Source: a virus. From it: DNA of 45,692 bases. A model generated the notes under the pieces. That model saw only the letters and a program-made list of their open reading frames with translations, had not been told where the DNA came from and ran no database searches. The stretch spans positions 1 through 45,692 of IMG/VR virus record IMGVR_UViG_3300032770_000038, one strand, 5' to 3'. Made by a program: the position numbers and the translations under genes. Of this stretch, positions 32,670 to 41,343 are shown in pieces. Each line of letters begins with the position of its first letter. Position 1 is the stretch's first letter.

Positions 32670-32878
32670 TATCTCTTCTCCAACAACATTCTCAACATAT
32701 CTTTAATCTCATTAACATCACTTCTCAATCTTTGCAGTTCTTCTTCTCTATTTCTTTCTTTTTCTAGGTTCTCAAACATTACTTGATGTCTTCTCATAGC
32801 AGAGGTATCTGTATTTATGACAGCCTTGCTATGAGAATCTTTGATCAAATTTTTATGTCCTTCAACTTTATAGAACAT
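32669..32878 (-). CDS. Small conserved coiled-coil protein
   Basis: A 69-residue protein. The N-terminal half (KVEGHKNLIKDSHSKAVINT) matches a small protein I recall beside structural genes of T4-like cyanophages. The C-terminal half is a coiled coil (ENLEKERNREEELQRLRSDV, then IKDMLRMLLEK). Function unknown. It begins one base after the 978-residue protein and ends overlapping the next start (TAATG). Confidence 0.65.
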   Translation of the reverse strand: MFYKVEGHKNLIKDSHSKAVINTDTSAMRRHQVMFENLEKERNREEELQRLRSDVNEIKDMLRMLLEKR

Positions 32879-32879
32879 T

Positions 32880-35816
32880 TTATCCTGCCGGATATGCTAT
32901 GCACTGCATTGATTGAACAACTGGACATACTGTTGTATCACTAGCATACAATACAATCTTTATGGCAAAATACTGGAACTGGCCACCCAAAGGATACTGA
33001 ACACCATTCCACTGATAACTTAGAGTACCAGATGGCAAACCATTTGGACCAAGAGCAGGACAATATTCTAGTGCAACTGGTGTTAGCTGATCTGGTGAAT
33101 TCACCGAATTAACTGATGTCATTTGAATCCAAGGAACATTAGCAAAAGCCTGAGTATCTGTGGCTGAAAGAACTTTGTAATAACATAGAACATTGGTTCC
33201 AACAGGCATTATAGCACTCAAATAAACTCTTAGATCACCAGCAGCCATACCTGTTGCTAGAGCAATTTTGCGTGTAATATATCTTGTGATACCATTACCA
33301 CCAGAAGGAGCATTTTCACCAGCCACAACAGCAGTAGCATTTTGTGGTGCACCTGGCTCAGAAATAGTGATTGTTGGGGCAACACTATAACCAGCACCCG
33401 GATCTGTTACAGTAATGAATGATACTTGATTGCCACTCATCACCATTACATTAGCTTTGGCCTGAATACCACCAGTCAAATCAGGTACACCAATCGTAAC
33501 TACAATATTATTAGCATTGATATGGTTGCCACCATTTGTTACTGAAATATTTTCTTGATTGATCTGACCAGAGTTAATAATGTTGGTCATTGCTATACCA
33601 GATAACATTTCAGTATTAAACATTGGAGACAAATCTGGATTTTGTGTCTGGAATGAAATTTGACACAAAATACTATTAGCATTACCTGGGAAGATCAAAC
33701 GTCTCTTTGTGCTATTAACTGAAGAAATAGCCAAATCCTGACCAAAATCCCATATTGTGCCTGGTGTAACCTGTGTATAGGATATATCAGGAGCAAAAGT
33801 ATTAGCCAATACAGTTAATAGTTTATAGGTCAATTCACAAGGTGAAAATGATACATCACTACTATTCAAAATGATATCATCATATGGTGTAAAGTTTGTA
33901 ATAGGCTCTATACCAAAAGTAAAAGATACTGGTTGAGTATTAAACTGAGCCTTATTCAATACAAACATTAACATTTGATTTGGAATGGCTGTCCAGGTAG
34001 AAGCATTCTGTGATTTGAAGAATGAACCTATTGAAGGTTGAGATGAAATTCTTCTTGTTCCATTAGCTCCGCCGGTACTAATATCTGTTTCACCAAGTGT
34101 AGCAATATACACTTCATAATCTGGGCTTTCACTATACAATACAATAGCATATTCTGTAGCTGGTTGTAGATAGACTGGATCTGGGAATGCAAATTTGGTA
34201 AGAGTTTGATTATTGTTAACCAAAGAACCAACATTAATACTATCTGGAGTTGTAGATACAGCTATTTGATTAAAATCAACTGTGGATGTTGCTATAATAT
34301 TGCTGGTTGGAATACCATTATTAACTTCAACAATACTCAACTGAACAGGAAATTTTGGAGAATTACCTTCAGGTATTGCATTAAACCAAATATCTACACT
34401 TGAAATGAACACGCCATAATTTGTTTGTTGTGATGTTGGTGTTGGTGTATAGAAAGTCTGTGATATAGGACTTACAGAAAATGTGCCAGTATACTGTGTT
34501 AGATTGGCGCCATTATAAACACCATTAGCAGCAACATTAGCAGCTAGTTGAGAAAATACTCCAGCATAAGTCGTATTTGGTCCTGGAGAAGCAACAACTA
34601 CCTGTGTTTGAACAGAAGGAGTTGTATGATAATAATCAGCAGCAATTGCTTTTTGTTGAGCAGCAGTTAGACCAGCTGGTTCAATAGGAGTAGCTGGAGT
34701 TGAAACTCCTGCACCCAAATAACCTTGTGAAGTATAAGCACCTACTGCTGACATTGTAGCATTAGGATCATCCACAATGATACTATCCGTGATCTTGAAG
34801 ACTTGTTTTCCAGATGGAAACTGAATAGTTGAGGTTTCTGGTAGCTGGAAAATACCAGCCAAGCGGCTAACTGAGTCAACATTAGCATAACCAATACTGT
34901 ATGTTGTATTACCATCAGGTCCTGGAGAGAATGTTGTATTGGTATATAACAAACTCCAGTTATTAACAACATTAGAAACTGTTAGAATCCTTCCCTGTTG
35001 TCCCAATCCTTGACCTGATGTTAAGAATAATGTATTTCCAACTGCGTCTGCAGGAGCAGGACCAGAAATCATTACACAATTAGCATTTGGAATAGCATAC
35101 ACATTTGTTATTTCAGCCATACCACTACGATGATCATACTGACTAACCAAAAACTTGACTGATGGAATTTCTAAATCATATACTGGTGCATTTAGAGGAA
35201 ACTTATTTCCAATAACAGGATTGTTAGCACTTACAACCTTATTGCCACCACTCAAATACAACCAGGCCTGAGTATTGGCTGTTGATGTACTATTTGAACG
35301 CATATGTCCTAATAATGGATATACAGTCAATACTTTATCAGCATTATTATAATAAACAACCTGACCTTCAAAAGTAGCATTACCTGCAACTGCAGCTGAC
35401 GTATTTGGTCCTTGATATACTATAGAACCAGGAACATAATCAGTAGCACCAAGACTATTGGCACCAATAGGAGATATATTAACACTCAAATAATTTTCAT
35501 TGATATAAACAGCGTTATTTGAACCTGTTATAACAGTTGCAAAAGCATGAGTAGTATTACAATATAATCTTGATCCTTCTCCCAAATAAGTTCCGTATAT
35601 AGTTGTAGCAATATTAGCATTATCTGGTACTAACTTTGAACCTCTTTGAGTAAAGTTATCAACATTTACATCACCAAAAAAGAAGTGTGCCAAACGATCT
35701 GGTCTAAGATTTTCAGCACGAAAATCTATTTCACGTGCACGCATGAAAGGAATAACTTGGTTATTAACTGTAGAAGAACCAATAGTTGTTTGTATTGATG
35801 TTGTTACATTTGCCAT
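32880..35816 (-). CDS. Large virion protein, companion of the DUF4815-like protein
   Basis: A 978-residue protein when started at ATG 35816 (MANVTTSIQTTIGSS); the longer frame needs a TTG overlapping the previous stop. The segment VIPFMRAREIDFRAENLRPD and the following LAHFFFGDVNVD are typical of large baseplate/tail proteins paired with DUF4815 proteins in T4-like marine phages. It contains a VYQG module (GSIVYQGPNTSAAVAGNATF) and, near the C-terminus, a G-x-GY module (FITVTDPGAGYSVAPTITIS). Other parts suggest jelly-roll domains (VDIWFNAIPEGNSPKFPVQL). It probably forms the baseplate periphery or fibre attachment, in the gp10 neighbourhood. Only a weak ribosome site precedes it, so coupling is likely. 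Confidence 0.7.
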   Translation of the reverse strand: MANVTTSIQTTIGSSTVNNQVIPFMRAREIDFRAENLRPDRLAHFFFGDVNVDNFTQRGSKLVPDNANIATTIYGTYLGEGSRLYCNTTHAFATVITGSNNAVYINENYLSVNISPIGANSLGATDYVPGSIVYQGPNTSAAVAGNATFEGQVVYYNNADKVLTVYPLLGHMRSNSTSTANTQAWLYLSGGNKVVSANNPVIGNKFPLNAPVYDLEIPSVKFLVSQYDHRSGMAEITNVYAIPNANCVMISGPAPADAVGNTLFLTSGQGLGQQGRILTVSNVVNNWSLLYTNTTFSPGPDGNTTYSIGYANVDSVSRLAGIFQLPETSTIQFPSGKQVFKITDSIIVDDPNATMSAVGAYTSQGYLGAGVSTPATPIEPAGLTAAQQKAIAADYYHTTPSVQTQVVVASPGPNTTYAGVFSQLAANVAANGVYNGANLTQYTGTFSVSPISQTFYTPTPTSQQTNYGVFISSVDIWFNAIPEGNSPKFPVQLSIVEVNNGIPTSNIIATSTVDFNQIAVSTTPDSINVGSLVNNNQTLTKFAFPDPVYLQPATEYAIVLYSESPDYEVYIATLGETDISTGGANGTRRISSQPSIGSFFKSQNASTWTAIPNQMLMFVLNKAQFNTQPVSFTFGIEPITNFTPYDDIILNSSDVSFSPCELTYKLLTVLANTFAPDISYTQVTPGTIWDFGQDLAISSVNSTKRRLIFPGNANSILCQISFQTQNPDLSPMFNTEMLSGIAMTNIINSGQINQENISVTNGGNHINANNIVVTIGVPDLTGGIQAKANVMVMSGNQVSFITVTDPGAGYSVAPTITISEPGAPQNATAVVAGENAPSGGNGITRYITRKIALATGMAAGDLRVYLSAIMPVGTNVLCYYKVLSATDTQAFANVPWIQMTSVNSVNSPDQLTPVALEYCPALGPNGLPSGTLSYQWNGVQYPLGGQFQYFAIKIVLYASDTTVCPVVQSMQCIAYPAG

Positions 35817-35820
35817 AATA

Positions 35821-38800
35821 TTAGCCGACAATCAGACCAGTGGTATTTAGAACAGTAGAAGAACCAGTTGAAGGAATATATTGCTGTAACAATCCCTGTG
35901 CTGCCAAAGCAGAAGCACTCTGGATAATCTTTGAAGGTACTGGGAACCATTGACCATTTGGAGCTAATAGACCCCACCCAGTGGCAGTTTTCTCTAAGAT
36001 TACGCAAGGAGAACCATAATACAATACTCCAGCAATACCATCACCATAACCAAATTCACCAGCTAGATTAAAGTTCAAAGCATTACCATACGTGTATGCC
36101 CAGGTTGCCATAGGATAGCAATAGGTAATCTTACCTGCCACAGCTGAAGCATATGCTCCGGCTGGTGGTGGAGGAGTTGCTGGCTTAGGCTGTGTGGTTG
36201 TAGTTGCAGGAACCAAATTAGCCTTATTTGTTGATGGTGCGGTAACTACTGGTGCTGGTGGCTTTGGTGCTGGTGGAGTAGCTGTTACTGGTGGCACATC
36301 AACTGTTGGACCAATAATCTGTGGTAGTATGCTATCACTATACCAATAATCTGTAGTTGGCCACATAGCCACCTGACCTTGGAATTGCCCAAAGGCATAT
36401 GGCTGAATCTGAGTAAAATCTGATGCAGCATTTTGCACTATAACAGGTGTTTCTGTATAAGCCAATGACCAGGTTCTTTGATTTTCATTAGCAGGACCAG
36501 TATTGCTCTGGAATACAAATGATAGAGGAGTGATGCCTTGATAGGCAGTCATTCTACCATTATTGATACTACACAACAAGTCTTGATTGGTGGTATCTGC
36601 TACACTAAAATCAACAAAGGAATCAGTAACTATACCAAATTGTTCCTTGGCTGTTGTTCCATTTTGATATAGAACTGTTTGTTGGGTAGCCTGTTGTTCA
36701 AGCTGATTCAAAGATACATAATATTCAAGGTGACTGATACGAGCATCTAATGCTCCAATATCAGACATTGTATAACGTTTGTTCTCTACATAATTCAAAG
36801 TAACATTAGCAGCAAGATATGTATATTGAGGAACATTGATTACATATAGAGTCATTGCTCCAGATTCATCTGGTGGAGTTGCTGGCTGTAATGAAGGTAC
36901 TCCAGAAATAATATCGAACTGTCTATTTTTGGTCAATATCAACTTATCAATACGAGGTAGATAATATTGATATGTCAACACCATTGAATCATCTGGTTGT
37001 GGTAAAGATAAACCAGTTAGACTAAATGATTGAATATTTGCCAAATAACCTGGTGTTCTGGTTGGTCTGAAATCTATTACGTCTCTAAGATTAACTGCTG
37101 GGAAAGAAGGAGATACATATACAGGAATAGCATTATTAGCATAGTCACTAGCGCTATAACTATCTGCGCTAAAGAAGCCATTAGTAACACTATGTGCATA
37201 ATAAGTAAGCATTACAACAGTCTGACCTGCTGGAGGAGTAGCACCAGGATTCAATATCAGCCCACCATGATCATAATAGTTATCTCTTTGACCAGAATCA
37301 AATGAATACCTTGATGTAATATCTATAGCATTTGTTACATTAGGCATGAAACTTGAGTTACCAGAATCATAAATCTTAATGATTTGAGTTACGTCTGGTA
37401 CACCCATTCCCATTCTGACACCAGGAATTTTTGTTATATCTGGATAACTACTAAACCAAACAAAACCATTTGTAGTATCTACCCATACACTACCAGCATT
37501 AACAGTACCAATAACATTTTGACCATTCAAATAACTATCAGTTACTCTCAAAACTGTATTGGCAGTATTTCCTACTAATGTCTTAGTTCTACGGAAGTTT
37601 ACAGAAGCATTAGTATCTTCTACTGTTAAAATAACATCAGCCAGGAAATTTCCTGTAGTAATAGACTTAATAGTAACACTAGTTGATGAAGTTTGATATA
37701 CTCCATTACCACCAGGATTACCATTAATATCCCAGCTCAATACTGCGCCATTGGCAAGATTAGCTGTTTGGTTATTACGCACAACCACAAAGAAGTTTTC
37801 AGCAGCAACAATATTTGTAAGATATTGATTAGTTAAACCAAATGTATATTGTTGAGCACTTGTCAAACCAGAACCTGTTCCTATTGTAGCATTACCAGAA
37901 GTAAATGCCACATTTGTCAAAGTTAATCTGGTTATATATGTTACGTTAGCATAAGTATTCTGTGCCACAAAAGTTTGTGGCAAAGGGAAATCTAATCTAT
38001 TAAAGTTGGTGCTAAAGAGAACTGTATTACCATATGTATCTTTACCACCATTAATAGAAATATCCATGACAGGATATTGACCTGCCTGAGCATTTTGGGT
38101 ATAGAATACATTACCAGCTGCTGTATTTGAAGGAGCAGCCACAAACCCATTAATGTCCTTAATACCAAACTGCAATGATAGTTGAGAAGTAGTATCCAAC
38201 AACTGAGTAGTTGGTCTATTCAAATAGCCTACCTTACTTGTAGCATTATAACTAACAATAGTTCTCACATCACCAGAAGAATTACCAGCCAATACCGTCA
38301 TTGTTACATTAGCAATAGCATTAGCAGAGGTAGTAAATGTTGCTGGTAGATTAACAGAAGTCGTATTAGAAGAAAGAGAGCTAGCATTTACAATAATTGG
38401 TGTTAGATTTACATCCAACAAATAAGCCAACCAATTATTTGCTCCATTATATTCTATATCTCTAATCTTTGTTGTACCAATCTTTGTATTCTGATAGGCC
38501 TGAGAGTTTGTAGTATTGACATTTCCAGAAGGAACTATATGAACATCCATTTGTCCAAAGTTGCCTGTATTGAAACCAACAACATTACCAGAATAAACAT
38601 TTGTCACACCAACATAGTTACCAAACTCTAATGATAGATTATAATCTGCGCTTGTATTAGTAGAACGAGCCTTTGGTTCATTCATTTTTGATGCGGCTAT
38701 AGTCTGAAACTCATAACCATCAACATAAGCCTTACCTGGTCCAATACTCAAAATTATATTATTTGAATTTATAGTATCATCAATAGCAGATACTATGAAT

Positions 38801-39699
38801 GGATTGACAGTAAAATCTCCATCAGCATCATAGGTTCTTTGGGCTAACTGATTATCAATACTACCAAGGACAGGATACTCTACCTGATTTGTAATGACAC
38901 CATTCTCAACTCTTAATAATTCAAAAAACTGACTATCATCAGTACTTGACAAATCTCTTATAGCTAAAATGAGTTCAAACTGAAATCTATCTGCTCCTGG
39001 CGCCTGATAATTGAAAGAACCTTGTGCAGGATCTAACAAAGAACTATCCTGAGCTGATGTTACAATATCCTGATTGATTTGCAATCCTACTCTACAGGAA
39101 GGGAATGCTGTTAAAGAACTTAGAACAACAGTTTGTTGAGGGACATATACAAAATAACCATCAACATAAAATACACCTTCATTAATAGACGCTATAGCTG
39201 CCTGACTAGTAGCATTAGGTGATACTAGAGTAGCTAATGATGAACCATTAGATATTTGTATCTGAGATCCATCAGCAAAAGTATTGGCTGATAGATATTT
39301 GACAATCAATGCTCCCTCAACTGTATTACTAGATACACTATCATCAGTTGCTATTACAACAGCAAGAGTATTAACATTACCAACTGGATTGATAATCTGT
39401 TCATCAGCAAAACTTGACAGAGTAATATTATCATTAGATACTAGTTGAATAGACAAAACACTATTATCAAATGTAATATGGCCACCCTGAACAGGACTGC
39501 CATTTTCAAATAGGAAATTGCCAATCTGTGATAACTGATAAGTTAACAAAGATTGTATTTGATTGAGTTCTCTTGATTGTACTGCTTGACCGGGCTTGAA
39601 TAGAACCTGTAGATAATCTTTTAGAATCTCTGCCTGAGTATCATCAAAATAAGGAGCGCTATTTTGGAAAACCTGAACTATGCCATTATTTGCTGTCAT
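35821..39699 (-). CDS. DUF4815-like baseplate/tail protein with C-terminal SH3-like domain
   Basis: A 1292-residue protein. The N-terminal region (APYFDDTQAEILKDYLQVLF, then FKPGQAVQSRELNQIQSLL) has the DUF4815 signature of structural proteins in T4-like phages of aquatic bacteria. Beta-rich domains follow, and a conserved stretch RYTMSDIGALDARISHLEYY near residues 975-995 looks helical. After a Pro-rich linker (PPVTATPPAPKPPAP) the last part has an SH3-like pattern: VLYYGSPCVILEKTATGWGL then NGQWFPVPSKII. SH3-like domains often bind peptidoglycan or proteins. It is the largest protein here, probably at the baseplate rim. The start is one base after the gp8 stop. Confidence 0.75.
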   Translation of the reverse strand: MTANNGIVQVFQNSAPYFDDTQAEILKDYLQVLFKPGQAVQSRELNQIQSLLTYQLSQIGNFLFENGSPVQGGHITFDNSVLSIQLVSNDNITLSSFADEQIINPVGNVNTLAVVIATDDSVSSNTVEGALIVKYLSANTFADGSQIQISNGSSLATLVSPNATSQAAIASINEGVFYVDGYFVYVPQQTVVLSSLTAFPSCRVGLQINQDIVTSAQDSSLLDPAQGSFNYQAPGADRFQFELILAIRDLSSTDDSQFFELLRVENGVITNQVEYPVLGSIDNQLAQRTYDADGDFTVNPFIVSAIDDTINSNNIILSIGPGKAYVDGYEFQTIAASKMNEPKARSTNTSADYNLSLEFGNYVGVTNVYSGNVVGFNTGNFGQMDVHIVPSGNVNTTNSQAYQNTKIGTTKIRDIEYNGANNWLAYLLDVNLTPIIVNASSLSSNTTSVNLPATFTTSANAIANVTMTVLAGNSSGDVRTIVSYNATSKVGYLNRPTTQLLDTTSQLSLQFGIKDINGFVAAPSNTAAGNVFYTQNAQAGQYPVMDISINGGKDTYGNTVLFSTNFNRLDFPLPQTFVAQNTYANVTYITRLTLTNVAFTSGNATIGTGSGLTSAQQYTFGLTNQYLTNIVAAENFFVVVRNNQTANLANGAVLSWDINGNPGGNGVYQTSSTSVTIKSITTGNFLADVILTVEDTNASVNFRRTKTLVGNTANTVLRVTDSYLNGQNVIGTVNAGSVWVDTTNGFVWFSSYPDITKIPGVRMGMGVPDVTQIIKIYDSGNSSFMPNVTNAIDITSRYSFDSGQRDNYYDHGGLILNPGATPPAGQTVVMLTYYAHSVTNGFFSADSYSASDYANNAIPVYVSPSFPAVNLRDVIDFRPTRTPGYLANIQSFSLTGLSLPQPDDSMVLTYQYYLPRIDKLILTKNRQFDIISGVPSLQPATPPDESGAMTLYVINVPQYTYLAANVTLNYVENKRYTMSDIGALDARISHLEYYVSLNQLEQQATQQTVLYQNGTTAKEQFGIVTDSFVDFSVADTTNQDLLCSINNGRMTAYQGITPLSFVFQSNTGPANENQRTWSLAYTETPVIVQNAASDFTQIQPYAFGQFQGQVAMWPTTDYWYSDSILPQIIGPTVDVPPVTATPPAPKPPAPVVTAPSTNKANLVPATTTTQPKPATPPPPAGAYASAVAGKITYCYPMATWAYTYGNALNFNLAGEFGYGDGIAGVLYYGSPCVILEKTATGWGLLAPNGQWFPVPSKIIQSASALAAQGLLQQYIPSTGSSTVLNTTGLIVG

Positions 39700-39700
39700 T

Positions 39701-41314
39701 TTAGAAACTCAACACTACCCTACACAGTTCTGTCTGGCTCAATCCTCTTGTTATTGGAAGAGTATTGTTTATATAAAGTATCTTGCCTGTAAATAACTGT
39801 ATATCAGGCGAAGTTAGAATAAATGCTGTCACTGGTTTTGTTTGAATTGTCCCAACGATTGGTGCGTTCTGTGTAAATGTTCCTGTAAGATTATTTAGCC
39901 AGAGAAAGTTGTTTACATTATCCCAATAAACAACAGTTGCAGAGAAGGTAGCATTGGCTAAAGTTACGCCTTGATAGACAGTTTCATCCAAACTGAAAAA
40001 TGAACCTGATGGTAGAGATTGCACACCTACTTTGCTAACAGTTGAATAGTTCAGATTGCTGGCAACATTCCCACTAGTGGCTAATGGTGCTTCTATAATA
40101 GACAACTGTCTATATTCAAAGAGACCAGCTCCAGTAGATACGCCTGTTGGTATGGTATTACTTTCACTACCAATCAACTCTACGGCTATCATTAGGTTTG
40201 TGGCACCAAGTTCATGAACAGGATCAAATCCATGTCCTCCTAGTGGTCCTATGACTGCTCTTAAATTGGCACCAACTCCTGTTACACCTGGTGCAGCTGT
40301 AATAGTTGCAACAGTGTAGTTTTGTCCTGGATTCAAAATATTGATATTTGTAATAGAACCAGAAGCATTTGTGACAGCAGTCAAGTTGGCACCAGTACCA
40401 TCACCTTGAACTGTAAGAATAGTGGCAGAGTTCGAAATAACATTCTGATTATAACCAGTACCGCTATTATTGATTAGAATGATGTCTAATCTACCATTCA
40501 CAGCAGAAGCAACAGCCACTGGATCTGAATACACTGGCATCCATTCTGGTGTCAAAAATAATTGCTTTTGACCTGCTGGAATGGTATAAAGATATTTCCA
40601 TTTATATCCATCTGGTGTTACAATATATGCGCTTTCTGGTAAACTACCCCCAAGACTAATCTGTGGCATCGTATTTGAAGGAGTATTAGCATTATTGTAT
40701 AAACAGATAAAGACCTGATCATAGATATTTCTAGCATAGAAAGTATTCACATAATCTGGAGCCGTGTTAGTAACAAGATAGATATTATTTCCAATTACAT
40801 TACCACTGAATGTTGTAGCAACATTCAATGTGACATTATCAAAGACATCAGTTACCAATAATAGCTGTGAGGCAACATTGATTTCATCACCTGGTAGGAA
40901 AATCTGATCTCCAGAAATAATCTCACTCACAAATGCAGTATTTGTACCTCTCAATGTTCTAGTATTGAAAGAAGTTACGGTTCCTGGTAACTGTGCATAA
41001 GAATAAAAACTGTACATATCTACAGCATCATCCCAGGCAGCATATGTTACTCCTGTTTGCCAATCAACTCTTGGCACAACGTAGGTCATGTCTGCAGCAG
41101 TAATTTTCTTCAATGCAATTAGATTTCTATAGACATTATTGATATAGTCTGTGCTCTGATTAGGAATAGGTAACTGAGCATCACCATTAGAATAGGGAGT
41201 TTCTACTCCTATTCCTAAGAATACATTGGCTTGTGACCAATCATTAATCACATCATTAGCCAACTGTATCTTTTGATTATAGGTTATTTCTGAACTTTCT
41301 GTTAATGTTCCCAT
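39701..41314 (-). CDS. Baseplate wedge protein (gp8-like)
   Basis: A 537-residue protein, longer than T4 gp8 (334). The N-terminus has NVFLGIGVETPYSNGD and YRNLIALKKITAADMTYVVP. The gp8-type core is YDQVFICLYNNANTPSNTMP, followed by YIVTPDGYKWKYLYTIPAGQ and TPEWMPV. The additional length includes two G-x-GY modules (ILINNSGTGYNQNV and INILNPGQNYTVAT) and one VYQG module (DETVYQGVTLANATFSATVV). Gp8 is a wedge component joining gp7 and gp10 in T4. A CATAAATA late box lies 22 bases before ATG 41314, so transcription may start here. Confidence 0.8.
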   Translation of the reverse strand: MGTLTESSEITYNQKIQLANDVINDWSQANVFLGIGVETPYSNGDAQLPIPNQSTDYINNVYRNLIALKKITAADMTYVVPRVDWQTGVTYAAWDDAVDMYSFYSYAQLPGTVTSFNTRTLRGTNTAFVSEIISGDQIFLPGDEINVASQLLLVTDVFDNVTLNVATTFSGNVIGNNIYLVTNTAPDYVNTFYARNIYDQVFICLYNNANTPSNTMPQISLGGSLPESAYIVTPDGYKWKYLYTIPAGQKQLFLTPEWMPVYSDPVAVASAVNGRLDIILINNSGTGYNQNVISNSATILTVQGDGTGANLTAVTNASGSITNINILNPGQNYTVATITAAPGVTGVGANLRAVIGPLGGHGFDPVHELGATNLMIAVELIGSESNTIPTGVSTGAGLFEYRQLSIIEAPLATSGNVASNLNYSTVSKVGVQSLPSGSFFSLDETVYQGVTLANATFSATVVYWDNVNNFLWLNNLTGTFTQNAPIVGTIQTKPVTAFILTSPDIQLFTGKILYINNTLPITRGLSQTELCRVVLSF

Positions 41315-41335
41315 ACTATATCTCGTTATTTAATC

Positions 41336-41343
41336 TATTTATG
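41336..41343 (-). promoter_or_regulatory. Late promoter-like box CATAAATA
   Basis: A NATAAATA match 22 bases before ATG 41314 (gp8-like), overlapping the TAA stop of the gp7-position gene, in one of the few gaps of the baseplate block. Confidence 0.5.
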
